Assembly (NCBI GenBank): GCA_017625815.1
Contig: JAGAKD010000180.1
Coordinates: forward strand, 1-34,875
Length of the DNA stretch: 34,875 nucleotides
Reading direction: 5' to 3'
Origin: Lachnospiraceae bacterium
Lineage (GTDB): Bacteria; Bacillota; Clostridia; Lachnospirales; Lachnospiraceae
Shown here: piece after piece, positions 18,355-27,192 of the stretch
Numbering within the stretch: the first letter of the stretch is position 1
Layout: the number at the start of each line of letters is the position of its first letter
Made by a program: the position numbers and the translations under genes
Notes under the pieces: model-generated
What the model saw: the letters and a program-made list of their open reading frames with translations, nothing else
The model's database searches: none
Told to the model about the DNA's origin: nothing

Positions 18355-18374
18355 ACTGGGTAAATTTTCCCACA
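18355..18374 (-). promoter_or_regulatory. Near-perfect palindrome in the ftsZ leader
   Basis: TGGGTAAA/TTTTCCCA is a 16-base palindrome with one mismatch, downstream of the ftsZ -10. Outer bases (CAA/TTG, CG/CG) can extend pairing with bulges. Could be an operator or an RNA stem; no T run follows, so not a terminator. Confidence 0.4.
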
Positions 18375-18393
18375 TTGTCGCATTATTACTTAT

Positions 18394-18422
18394 ATAATAT
18401 AATTTTTTTGCAAAATAATCAA
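18394..18422 (-). promoter_or_regulatory. Promoter of ftsZ
   Basis: TTGATT (18422-18417), spacer of 17, TATTAT (18399-18394) on the minus strand, about 90 bases before the TTG start. Both boxes match the sigma-A consensus well, and no terminator separates ftsQ from ftsZ, so ftsZ may be read from both this and the cluster promoter. Confidence 0.65.
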
Positions 18423-18432
18423 TATTTTTTTA

Positions 18433-19134
18433 TTATTTATTGCTAAAACTTGCAGTTGCATTATCAGAATTAAAATCTTTCATATAAAGAGTCCCCTCTT
18501 TTCCCTCTAATCCTTCCAAAATGCTTCCAAGATTCATCATCTGAATCTCAAGATACTCTCCACTGCCAAGTTCTATAGTTATCTTATCATGAATAAGTAT
18601 AATTTCATTCTCTGGGGTGAACTTTATCCCATCTATATCCAACTCGTATTTTTCAACAAGCTGAGTTATGGCTAATATAGATTGGAACTTACTGGTATCA
18701 TCTATAGGAAGCTTCTCTCCCATTTCCCAGCTTTCAAAGCTTAGTCCTTTTATACAAGGTACACCCTCTATTATTCGGGAAGATACATCTAGTATTATTC
18801 CATCCTTATCGAAATAAACATATTGGTCCATATATTCAACACAGCCCGCCATGGACTTTTCATATACTATAACGCTTATCTCATTTTTAGATATGAACTC
18901 TATTTCTAACTTTGCCACAAAAGGTATATCATCAATAGGATTAAATTTATTCGACAGGTATAAAAGTACCGTATTACTCGAAAAGCTCCTCTCTTCTATG
19001 GCATCAATAATTGTCTGTTCGTCTACATTTACGCAACCCGAAACTTTGATATTTTTCAATTTGTATGTATTGAGATATAATACCCCTGCTAACAACAAGA
19101 GCAATACTCCTATGCATATATATATCTTCTTCAT
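18433..19134 (-). CDS. ftsQ: Cell-division protein FtsQ/DivIB
   Basis: About 233 residues. A short cytoplasmic N-terminus, one membrane helix (YICIGVLLLLLAGVLYL), then a POTRA domain (NTYKLKNIKVSGCVNVDEQ and following) and a beta domain outside, the usual FtsQ/DivIB plan. It scaffolds the FtsL-DivIC and FtsW-PBP complex in the divisome. I chose ATG at 19134 because a GAGAG-type site lies before it while the ATG at 19152 has none; six extra residues would not change the call. It begins 24 bases after the ftsW stop. murG, often between them, is absent here. Confidence 0.9.
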   Translation of the reverse strand: MKKIYICIGVLLLLLAGVLYLNTYKLKNIKVSGCVNVDEQTIIDAIEERSFSSNTVLLYLSNKFNPIDDIPFVAKLEIEFISKNEISVIVYEKSMAGCVEYMDQYVYFDKDGIILDVSSRIIEGVPCIKGLSFESWEMGEKLPIDDTSKFQSILAITQLVEKYELDIDGIKFTPENEIILIHDKITIELGSGEYLEIQMMNLGSILEGLEGKEGTLYMKDFNSDNATASFSNK

Positions 19135-19158
19135 AGGCCACTCTCTTTCCATTGTAAA

Positions 19159-20319
19159 TTATGATGCATTAATAGGTTTTATTCTTCTAGATACACTAAG
19201 TACCAAACCAATCTCAATAAGCATTGTAACCAAGGATGTTCCTCCGTAACTGATTAAAGGAAGAGTTACTCCTGTTGGAGGAATTGTATTAGTTACTACT
19301 CCGATGTTAATTATAAGCTGTACAGCAATATGAGTCATAACACCAGTTACAATAAATCCACCAAAACTATCCTCTGTATGCTTCGCAATAAACCACATTC
19401 GCATAAGAAGCATAACAAATAGAATCATTATACCCAGCGCGCCAAAAAGGCCTAATTCTTCACATATTACGGAAAAAATCATATCGTTATGCGACTCTGG
19501 CAAAAAGCCCATTTTCTGTATACTTTGTCCTAAACCTCTACCAAACAACCCACCTGAGCCAATAGCATATAAGGACTGCATAGTCTGAAAACCATGTTCA
19601 CTTGTTTCAGGATGTAACCATGCGTCAATTCTATCCGTTCTATAGCCTGTGGCAAAAAGCATAACAGCCGCACCTGCAACACAAATGAGTGCGAAGGCCA
19701 CTATATTCAAAAATTTTGGACTAGAAACAAAAAGTATAACTATCATAACTCCAGCACAGACAATGGCTGTACTTAAGTTTTCTATGGCAATAAGACCAAT
19801 ACAAATTATTGGCAAAAGACACATTCTAAATATGCCCCCCAAAGTTTCAAGATTTTTTAATTGAACCACACATACATGGGACATATAAATTATAATAGCT
19901 ATCTTCGCAACTTCCGAAGGCTGAAACTGGAAGGAACCAATAGGAATCCATCTTGTTGCACCATTAGTGCTAATACCCAAGATAAAAACTATTCCACACA
20001 AGGCTATAGCGCCTACCATCATTACCTTAGAAAATATCTTGTACTTCTTGTAATTCACTCTAGAAACAGCATATACAACAAATAAACCAAACAATGCAAA
20101 TCTAGCCTGTTTTTTTACAAAATATGCACTATCTCCAGTGTACAATACAGCTTTATAGGAGCTTGCACTGTACACCATCATAAGACCAATTAACACGATG
20201 ATAATAGTCAAAAACAAAGTTTGGAAATCAAAATAACCACCTGATACAATCCACGGTTCGTCTTTTTCCGCTCTTCTTTTATTCTGTTGTGACGATACGG
20301 CTTGATGATTACTTGCCAC
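19159..20319 (-). CDS. ftsW: Peptidoglycan polymerase FtsW (SEDS family)
   Basis: About 386 residues with roughly ten membrane helices. SEDS glycosyltransferase that polymerises septal glycan from lipid II together with a class B PBP. Motifs: ATRWIPIGSFQFQPSE, AIGSGGLFGRGLG, MGFLPESHNDMIFSVICEE and LPLISYGGTSLVT, all characteristic of FtsW/SpoVE. I chose GTG at 20319: GAGGAG lies 8 bases upstream, while the GTG at 20328 overlaps that site. The gap to murD is 5 bases, so coupling is likely. It could be FtsW or the sporulation paralogue SpoVE; position between murD and ftsQ supports FtsW. Confidence 0.94.
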   Translation of the reverse strand: MASNHQAVSSQQNKRRAEKDEPWIVSGGYFDFQTLFLTIIIVLIGLMMVYSASSYKAVLYTGDSAYFVKKQARFALFGLFVVYAVSRVNYKKYKIFSKVMMVGAIALCGIVFILGISTNGATRWIPIGSFQFQPSEVAKIAIIIYMSHVCVVQLKNLETLGGIFRMCLLPIICIGLIAIENLSTAIVCAGVMIVILFVSSPKFLNIVAFALICVAGAAVMLFATGYRTDRIDAWLHPETSEHGFQTMQSLYAIGSGGLFGRGLGQSIQKMGFLPESHNDMIFSVICEELGLFGALGIMILFVMLLMRMWFIAKHTEDSFGGFIVTGVMTHIAVQLIINIGVVTNTIPPTGVTLPLISYGGTSLVTMLIEIGLVLSVSRRIKPINAS

Positions 20320-20324
20320 TAATC

Positions 20325-21689
20325 TCACTCCTCAAGATTTCTTACATATTCCTTAAATAAATCGCCTCGCTGCTCGTAGCTTTTAAACATATCCCAGCTA
20401 GCACATGCGGGAGAAAGTAACACTGCATCTCCCGGTCTCGCATTTTTATAACAAAATTCAACTGCTTCTTCAAGAGTATCCATAGTTACTATGCTGTAAA
20501 AGCCATGTTGCTTTGCACAAAGCTCAATCAATGGTGCAGTCTTTCCAATTAAAACTAAATATTTGACTTTAGCAGGAAACTGTTCAACCCACTCATCAAA
20601 GCTAGCTCCTTTGTCATAACCACCACCAATAAGAAAAGTAGTTGTGGTCATGGCCTTTATAGCTTTTATAGCGGCATCAGGATTAGTTCCCTTTGAATCG
20701 TTATAGTAAGCAACACCATTTACTGTTTTTACATACTCAATTCTATGTTCAACTCCCTGAAATTCGGTGCATACCTTTTCGATAATATCAATAGGAACAC
20801 CCATATAATATGTCACTGCAACTGCAGCTAATACGTTTTCTACATTGTGAGTTCCAAGAAGCTTTATATCTTTCAAAGAAAGAACCTTTTTTACCATTCC
20901 TTCTTCCTTAATCAACACATCTTCTCTATCTACGTACACTCCACTTTCAAGCTTCGTAGTTCTACTAAAATAAATGATTTTTGCATTTATACCTTCTGCA
21001 AGCTTTACAGTTTCAGGATCATCATAATTAAGAACTGCATATTCAGCCTCTGTCTGATTCTTACATATATCCTGCTTACATTTAGCATAATTTTCAAAGG
21101 TATAATGTCTATCCAAATGATCTGGAGTTACATTAAGTATTGCACTAACCTTTGGTTTAAAATCAATTATGGTTTCAAGTTGAAAACTACTTATTTCAGC
21201 TACTGTTACAGAATCTGTTTCTGTTTTATCAGCAAGACCAGTATACGGTATTCCAATATTGCCAACCACAATAGTTTTATTATTGTAAGCTTTTATTATT
21301 TCCCCTACCAAAGTAGTTGTAGTGGTCTTACCATTGGTTCCTGTAATGGCCGCAACAGTTCCTTTTTCGTAGTGATATGCAAGCTCAATTTCACTCCACA
21401 CATTAAGTCCAGCATTCTTTACCTTTAGGGCAAATTCTTTATCTACTGGTATTCCAGGACTAATAACCATAAGCTCACATTGTTCTATAACTTCATCAGT
21501 TAATTTACCTATGTGAAGTTCTATATTTTCCTTACCAGAAATCTCATCGAAATGAGCTAATATCTTGGTCTTATCAATAGATTCATTTTCATCAAAGAGA
21601 ATTACTTTCTCTCCATTTCTAGCTAAAAGTGCACTTGCACTTATTCCACTTTTTCCGCAACCTGCAACTAAAACCTTTTTTTCAAACAT
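20325..21689 (-). CDS. murD: UDP-MurNAc-L-Ala:D-Glu ligase
   Basis: 454 residues, the normal length. It adds D-glutamate to UDP-MurNAc-L-alanine in the cytoplasm, using ATP. KKVLVAGCGKSGISASALL is the N-terminal Rossmann start, AITGTNGKTTTTTLVGEI the P-loop, NVTPDHLDRHYTFENYAKCK the central motif, and YNDSKGTNPDAAIKAI and LLSPACASWDMFKSYEQRG the C-terminal motifs. AGGAGG lies 5 bases from the ATG. It sits between mraY and ftsW with short gaps, all one transcript. Confidence 0.97.
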   Translation of the reverse strand: MFEKKVLVAGCGKSGISASALLARNGEKVILFDENESIDKTKILAHFDEISGKENIELHIGKLTDEVIEQCELMVISPGIPVDKEFALKVKNAGLNVWSEIELAYHYEKGTVAAITGTNGKTTTTTLVGEIIKAYNNKTIVVGNIGIPYTGLADKTETDSVTVAEISSFQLETIIDFKPKVSAILNVTPDHLDRHYTFENYAKCKQDICKNQTEAEYAVLNYDDPETVKLAEGINAKIIYFSRTTKLESGVYVDREDVLIKEEGMVKKVLSLKDIKLLGTHNVENVLAAVAVTYYMGVPIDIIEKVCTEFQGVEHRIEYVKTVNGVAYYNDSKGTNPDAAIKAIKAMTTTTFLIGGGYDKGASFDEWVEQFPAKVKYLVLIGKTAPLIELCAKQHGFYSIVTMDTLEEAVEFCYKNARPGDAVLLSPACASWDMFKSYEQRGDLFKEYVRNLEE

Positions 21690-21704
21690 AAGCTACCTCC
21701 TGAC

Positions 21705-22658
21705 CTACACTGCCAGTAAACCAATTAGGCAAAGTATTGCTGTTACAATAGAAAAGATAGAAACAACCTTTGTCTCTGGCCAACCACAAAGTTCAAAATG
21801 GTGATGAATTGGTGCCATTTTAAATATTCTTTTTCCTGTTTTCTTAAAGTAGGTCACCTGAATAATTACAGATAAAACCTCCATAAAGTAAACAAAAGCA
21901 ACAATTAATATTATTAGTGGCATCTTGAGCACATAAGCTGTAGATGCTACAAATCCTCCCAATGCCAATGAGCCTGTATCGCCCATAAACACTCTTGCCG
22001 GATATACGTTATATACTAAAAATCCTAAAAGACTTCCTACTGTAGCACATGTTATAGGTGCAACTCCCGAACCGAAGCCTATAGCAACCATTGTAAAGAA
22101 TGTAGCTATAAGAACAGTTACTGATGATGCAAGACCATCTAAACCATCTGTAAAGTTTGCTCCATTAGCTGTTCCTAACACTACAAAGAACATAAGTGGA
22201 AAGTATAACCAGCCTAGGTCTACTGTCTTATCCACGAAAGGTATCATTATATCTGTTCCAAGATCAGTATGTGCATGAATATAGTATGCAAAAACAGCTG
22301 TAACCAAAAACTGTCCTAACATCTTTTGCCATGCACGAAGGCCCATAGATCTTTTCATAACAACCTTAATATAGTCATCAAGAAAACCAACAAATCCAAA
22401 TCCTAATGTAAGGAATAACACAGGAATAATCTGTGGATAGTCCTTAATATAAAACAAAGACGTAATTACAATACTAAATAAAATAATAAGTCCGCCCATA
22501 GTAGGAGTTCCAGACTTCTTCAAATGAGATTCTGGTCCATCATCCCTTACAAACTGTCCAAATTTTAACTTCTTAAGAAACGGTATAATAATCGGACTTA
22601 AGACAACACTAATGCCAAATGCAATTAAAATTGGTAGTATAATGTCATTTCTATTCAT
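21705..22658 (-). CDS. mraY: Phospho-MurNAc-pentapeptide transferase MraY
   Basis: 317 residues with about ten membrane helices. It makes lipid I by joining phospho-MurNAc-pentapeptide to undecaprenyl phosphate. Diagnostic stretches: RDDGPESHLKKSGTPTMGGL, GFVGFLDDYIKV (Asp pair), GANFTDGLDGLASS (catalytic Asp) and the C-terminal HHHFELCGWPETKVV. AAAGGAG precedes the ATG. It overlaps nothing but is only 15 bases from murD, and 31 bases follow the second PBP gene, in the usual dcw order. Confidence 0.97.
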   Translation of the reverse strand: MNRNDIILPILIAFGISVVLSPIIIPFLKKLKFGQFVRDDGPESHLKKSGTPTMGGLIILFSIVITSLFYIKDYPQIIPVLFLTLGFGFVGFLDDYIKVVMKRSMGLRAWQKMLGQFLVTAVFAYYIHAHTDLGTDIMIPFVDKTVDLGWLYFPLMFFVVLGTANGANFTDGLDGLASSVTVLIATFFTMVAIGFGSGVAPITCATVGSLLGFLVYNVYPARVFMGDTGSLALGGFVASTAYVLKMPLIILIVAFVYFMEVLSVIIQVTYFKKTGKRIFKMAPIHHHFELCGWPETKVVSIFSIVTAILCLIGLLAV

Positions 22659-22689
22659 CTTTAATCTCCTTTAGTATCATATGTATTTT

Positions 22690-24426
22690 TTACTTCTTCT
22701 CAATCCCTAAATATGGAAGGATATTAGTGTATATGTCAGCTACAACAGGAGCCGCAATTGTTCCACCATAATACACCCCTTCCGGCTCATCAATCAAGAC
22801 CAAAGTTAACACTTGTGGATTATCAGCCGGAGCAAATCCTATAAATGAGGAAATATATTTATTACTACTTCTAGGCAATTTCTCACTAGTGGCAGTTTTA
22901 CCGCCAATAGTATATCCCTCAATATAAGCATTTTTTCCAGTTCCTTCTGAGACTACTGCTTCTAGCAAATATTTCATGGTTTCTGAGGTTTCTTCACTCA
23001 CAACCCCCTCTACCGTCTCATATTCTAATCTATCAATAATATTGTTATTTTCATCTGTAATATATACTCCAAAATGTGGAGTTACTAAAGTTCCTCCGTT
23101 AATTATTGCTGATACAGCTCGCATAAGCTGTAGCGGAGTAATCTGAAATGACTGTCCAAAGGACATAGTAGCAAGTTCTACAGAACCTACATTTTCCAAC
23201 TTGTGAAATATGGAATTTGCCTCCCCGGGTAGGTCAACTCCTGTTTTTTCAAACAGTCCAAGTTTATCCATATAATAATAAAATTGATTTGCTCCAACCC
23301 TAGCACCTATCTCCATAAACACCGGATTGCAGGAATTCATTATGCCCTCTTTAAAGGTTTCAGAGCCATGTCCTACCACCTTATGACATCTTATTTTTCT
23401 ATCCTCAACAATTTTATATCCTGGACAATAAAATCCATCATTTTCCGTTAATACGCCTTCTTCAAATGCAGAAGTCGCCGTAACAATCTTAAAGGTTGAC
23501 CCCGGCTCATACGTATCATTTATACAAAAGTTTCTCCACATATTATTTAGGGCATCTTCATTAGATATTCCCTCTTCTGGAGTATATGTTAAGGTAAACG
23601 GGTCATTCAAATTATATTCAGGATAATCCGTCATGGCATATATTTCTCCATTTTGCGGATTCATCACTATTATACATACTCTTTTTGCATTTCTTTTTTC
23701 AAGAATCTCAGCAGCCATTTGTTCAATATACTGCTGTATATTTACATCTATTGATATTATCAAATTATTGCCAGCTATAGGTTCCACTCTAGTTTCTGCC
23801 ACATTTGGAATTTCTATTCCTCTTGCATCAGTTAGTGTTTTAATACTACCATCTGTACCCATAAGCACATCATCATACATTACCTCTAATCCAACAATAC
23901 CTTGATTATCGCCTCCGGTAAAACCAATCACCTTTGATGCCAAAGTGGAATAAGGATAATATCTTTTATAATCCTCATCTACCATAACACCATCTAAATC
24001 CAAAGCACGTATTTCATCAGCTATAGCCTTATCAACATTACTTTTGATTTTTTCTCTAGACGACACCTTTTCAACCTTTTTTCTTACCTCAGCATCATCT
24101 AATTCAAGTTTTTCCGATAAAACCCTAATAACTTCTTCCTTATCGGTAATCTGACTGTGGATGACAGATATGGAACACACAGGTTTATTTCCTGCAATCA
24201 CATTGCCATTCCTATCATAAATTATTCCTCTAGGAGCTTTAATACTTCTTTCTCTTTCCTGTATATCCCTTGCCATCTGGCCGTATTCTTCAGATTTAAC
24301 CAACATAATAGTCGTCAATCTAGCAAGCATGATGACCAATATAAGCAGACAAGCAAGCATAAATATTTTCAACCTAGAAAGATTATGTACAGTAAAGTAT
24401 TTATTTACCTGATTTAGAGATTTCAA
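22690..24426 (-). CDS. Class B penicillin-binding protein (FtsI/SpoVD-like), second of a pair, with KTA box
   Basis: 578 residues. One N-terminal membrane helix (about 20-43), a dimerisation domain and a transpeptidase domain with GSTFK (Ser310), SCN (365-367), and GGKTATSEKLP (KTA at 510-512; third motif usually KTG). The Ala codon is GCC at 22893-22891, one base from Gly GGC. No C-terminal PASTA domain. The start is TTG at 24426 with a GGTG site about 9 bases upstream; the nearest ATG lies inside the membrane helix. It is downstream of another class B PBP, 74 bases away, and just before mraY, the place where spoVD or ftsI is expected. I cannot tell by sequence which of the two is the division and which the sporulation enzyme. 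Confidence 0.92.
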   Translation of the reverse strand: MKSLNQVNKYFTVHNLSRLKIFMLACLLILVIMLARLTTIMLVKSEEYGQMARDIQERERSIKAPRGIIYDRNGNVIAGNKPVCSISVIHSQITDKEEVIRVLSEKLELDDAEVRKKVEKVSSREKIKSNVDKAIADEIRALDLDGVMVDEDYKRYYPYSTLASKVIGFTGGDNQGIVGLEVMYDDVLMGTDGSIKTLTDARGIEIPNVAETRVEPIAGNNLIISIDVNIQQYIEQMAAEILEKRNAKRVCIIVMNPQNGEIYAMTDYPEYNLNDPFTLTYTPEEGISNEDALNNMWRNFCINDTYEPGSTFKIVTATSAFEEGVLTENDGFYCPGYKIVEDRKIRCHKVVGHGSETFKEGIMNSCNPVFMEIGARVGANQFYYYMDKLGLFEKTGVDLPGEANSIFHKLENVGSVELATMSFGQSFQITPLQLMRAVSAIINGGTLVTPHFGVYITDENNNIIDRLEYETVEGVVSEETSETMKYLLEAVVSEGTGKNAYIEGYTIGGKTATSEKLPRSSNKYISSFIGFAPADNPQVLTLVLIDEPEGVYYGGTIAAPVVADIYTNILPYLGIEKK

Positions 24427-24500
24427 TAAATATCACACCAAACAACTTCTTATTGTAATATTTATTCTAATATTTAAAAACTATAACAAATATAATTTCT

Positions 24501-26612
24501 CTATTCTGTAGCTACATCATCACTACTACCCTGGTCATCAGTGTTATCACCTTCCCCAGAATCCCCTGAATCATCTGATGTATCATCTGATACATCATCT
24601 CCTTCTGCAGTAGAATCATCACTTCCAGCTGTATCTGCACCAGTTACATATGGATTATCCTCTCCACCTGCCACATCATTTTCTGGAGAGTCGCCTACAT
24701 ATATCGGACTTACCTCTTCTCCTGGTTGATCTGATGTATCTAAATCAAAATTATCATTATCCTTGTAAATATTTAAATATGGAAATAGCTCTGTAGCAAT
24801 ATCAGCAAAAATGTATGACGCCTCAGGACTAGCTGACTGATCAGGTATATCTGGCTCATCAACAATAACATAAATTACAACCTGAGGATTATCTACTGGA
24901 GCAAAACCAATAAAGGAAATAAGATACTTTCCATTTCCTCTAGGCAGCTTCTCTGCTGTACCTGTCTTACCACCAATGGAATATCCCTCTATAGATGCTT
25001 TTTTTCCTGTTCCTTCTTGAACAACCTTAAAAAGCTGTTCTCTCATTATAGCTGATGTTTCCTCAGATATTGTTCTTCTAACTAAAACATTATCCTTGTC
25101 ATCAATAACATTTCCATCTTCATCTTCGATTCTTTGAACAATAGTAGGTTCATAATAATAGCCACCATTTATTACCGAACAAAATGCTGTACAAAGCTGC
25201 ATCATAGTAACAGTAACACCCTGTCCAAATGAAGATGTAGCAAGTTCTACCTCATTCAATGTATCTCTGTGATACACAGACATACTAAGTGATAATTCAT
25301 CATACTCACCCTGAATATCGATATTAGTTCTCTGACCAAATCCAAAAAGAACCTGGTATTTATCAAATACTGCAGCACCTTCCATATCCGCAATCTGCAT
25401 AAGTGCATCATTACAAGACTTCTCTAGGGCTTGTGATAGAGTAACCTCTCCGTGTCCTCCATATCTATATGATGAACAAGCAATATGATATATATCCTTC
25501 ACTTCCCCACCATCACAAAAGAATGTATCCGCCTCAGAAACATACCCCTCTTCTATTGCACCAGCCAATGTAAATACTTTATATGTAGAACCCGGCTCAT
25601 ATAAATCAGTTACTGCAAAATTACGCCAAACATAGCTAAGGGCTTCTACATGTTCATCATCCGTTCCTTTTTCTTTAAATTCTTCAAAGGTTTTATATTT
25701 TGCATCTTCAGAATTTTCAAGGCCATCAAACATGTACTTTGTAGAATCAAGACTATATGCATCATTTGGGTCAAACTGATGAGAGTTATACAATGCTAAA
25801 ATATCACATGTAGATGGTTCCATAACAATTACAGAAACATTTTTAGCACCGTTTGTAACCATATATTCGTCAACAGTATCCTGTACTATCTTTTGAACAT
25901 TGGCATCTATACTTGTCACCAAATTATATCCATTTACTGCTGGCTCAATCTCTTCTGTCAAAGAATTATCTTCGTTTAAATATGAATATGATCTTCCATT
26001 GTAGCCGTTAAGATATTCGTTATAACCACCCTCAATGCCATACATACCAACATTTCCACTTACTGTAAAGCCAAGGACATGGCATGCAAGTTTTCCATTT
26101 GGGTAAACTCTTTTATATTGCTCTTCGAAATATACTCCTCTAACGTTGTCTCCAGCATCTGTATCGCAATACTCCATGTATTTCTTGTATTGCTCATAAG
26201 ACAAGCCTTTTTCAGCTATGACATAATATGATTTTTCATCTGCTAAAAATCCACTTATCTGAGAATCAGTATATCCAAAACATTCCTTTAATGCAGTTGA
26301 TGTAGCTTTAGTATATTCTTCCTTTTCCAGTATGTTTTTAGGTTCAAGAATAAGGTTGTATACTTTTTCCGATGTAGCAAGAACAGTTCCGTTCGCATCT
26401 AGTATTTCTCCTCGCTTATAAGGTATAACTGTACTAGAATATCCCTGCTGAGCTAAAACTTTCTGTTCATACTTATCGCCATCTTTTACATTTATTTTAA
26501 TCAACATACCTACAAGCACAACAAAACAAGCCATAAAAATACTTAATGCTATTTTTAGTCTTGTTTTCATTCTGCTGAGAAAGCGTCTGTTATTCTTTTT
26601 TTTCTTCTTCAT
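24501..26612 (-). CDS. Class B penicillin-binding protein (FtsI/PBP2B-like), first of a pair, with acidic tail
   Basis: 703 residues. A basic start (MKKKKKNNRRFLSRMK), membrane helix (about 20-40), dimerisation domain, and a transpeptidase domain with GSTYK (Ser342), SCN (399-401) and KTGTAEKLPRG (549-559). It cross-links septal peptidoglycan as partner of FtsW. The last about 60 residues (641-703) are Asp/Ser/Glu/Gly-rich without structure, where some relatives carry PASTA domains. An AAGGTGAT site lies 6 bases from the ATG. It follows ftsL by about 49 bases. Position right after ftsL is that of ftsI/pbpB in Firmicutes. Confidence 0.93.
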   Translation of the reverse strand: MKKKKKNNRRFLSRMKTRLKIALSIFMACFVVLVGMLIKINVKDGDKYEQKVLAQQGYSSTVIPYKRGEILDANGTVLATSEKVYNLILEPKNILEKEEYTKATSTALKECFGYTDSQISGFLADEKSYYVIAEKGLSYEQYKKYMEYCDTDAGDNVRGVYFEEQYKRVYPNGKLACHVLGFTVSGNVGMYGIEGGYNEYLNGYNGRSYSYLNEDNSLTEEIEPAVNGYNLVTSIDANVQKIVQDTVDEYMVTNGAKNVSVIVMEPSTCDILALYNSHQFDPNDAYSLDSTKYMFDGLENSEDAKYKTFEEFKEKGTDDEHVEALSYVWRNFAVTDLYEPGSTYKVFTLAGAIEEGYVSEADTFFCDGGEVKDIYHIACSSYRYGGHGEVTLSQALEKSCNDALMQIADMEGAAVFDKYQVLFGFGQRTNIDIQGEYDELSLSMSVYHRDTLNEVELATSSFGQGVTVTMMQLCTAFCSVINGGYYYEPTIVQRIEDEDGNVIDDKDNVLVRRTISEETSAIMREQLFKVVQEGTGKKASIEGYSIGGKTGTAEKLPRGNGKYLISFIGFAPVDNPQVVIYVIVDEPDIPDQSASPEASYIFADIATELFPYLNIYKDNDNFDLDTSDQPGEEVSPIYVGDSPENDVAGGEDNPYVTGADTAGSDDSTAEGDDVSDDTSDDSGDSGEGDNTDDQGSSDDVATE

Positions 26613-26661
26613 TTTATATCACCTTCTTAGGGTATCTATATAACAAGAAATGTCCTGAGAC

Positions 26662-27177
26662 TTAATTAGTCTCAGGAACATCCTGGTACTGTTTAACATA
26701 ATCTTCATTAGCACTATCGTAATAGATTATCTGTCCTTTTTTTGCATATACCATTCCTAATTCATTCATAGCAACATTGTTTATGTCTTCTAACGAATAC
26801 ATATTCTCTAATGAACTTGCATATGCAGCATTGTCTGCCTCTAATACTTCAAGCTGTGCTTCAAGATTGTTGATATTATTTTGTTGATCTGCAATTCTAG
26901 ACTCCATAAAAAGCAATACAATACAAGCTGCAACCATAATCATTACTGATGCCACAACAAAAACTGTATACTTAAAATTAAAAGCAAGAGCCTTGTCCAT
27001 TTCCTTATCTAATTTTCTATTAGCATTCTGTCTAACCTTTGGATTGCTATTAGGTCTTTGCTCCGGCCTTCTCTCTGGTCTTCTCTCTGGCCTTGTCTCT
27101 ATAACCGTGTCATAGTCCAATTTTCTAACAGCGCTTCCATCAAAGTAAACCATGCTTCTTGCTGTTCTCTCGCTCAT
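26662..27177 (-). CDS. ftsL: FtsL-like cell-division protein
   Basis: 171 residues. A cytoplasmic N-terminus of about 68 residues carries short RPERRPERRPEQRP repeats and is strongly basic, then one membrane helix (about 70-91), then an extracellular coiled coil (RIADQQNNINNLEAQLEVLEA and on), and a short tail with NELGMVYAKKGQI, a segment typical of FtsL/DivIC. FtsL with FtsB/DivIC and FtsQ activates FtsW and its PBP. The call rests on position (between rsmH and the first PBP) and layout, as FtsL sequences vary greatly. AAGGAG precedes the ATG; 15 bases separate it from rsmH. Confidence 0.85.
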   Translation of the reverse strand: MSERTARSMVYFDGSAVRKLDYDTVIETRPERRPERRPEQRPNSNPKVRQNANRKLDKEMDKALAFNFKYTVFVVASVMIMVAACIVLLFMESRIADQQNNINNLEAQLEVLEADNAAYASSLENMYSLEDINNVAMNELGMVYAKKGQIIYYDSANEDYVKQYQDVPETN

Positions 27178-27192
27178 AACTAACTCTCCTTA

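Noticed and set aside
20847..21428. 193-codon plus-strand frame inside murD
   Set aside because: Antisense shadow of murD; Cys/Tyr/Phe-rich with no ribosome site or family resemblance.
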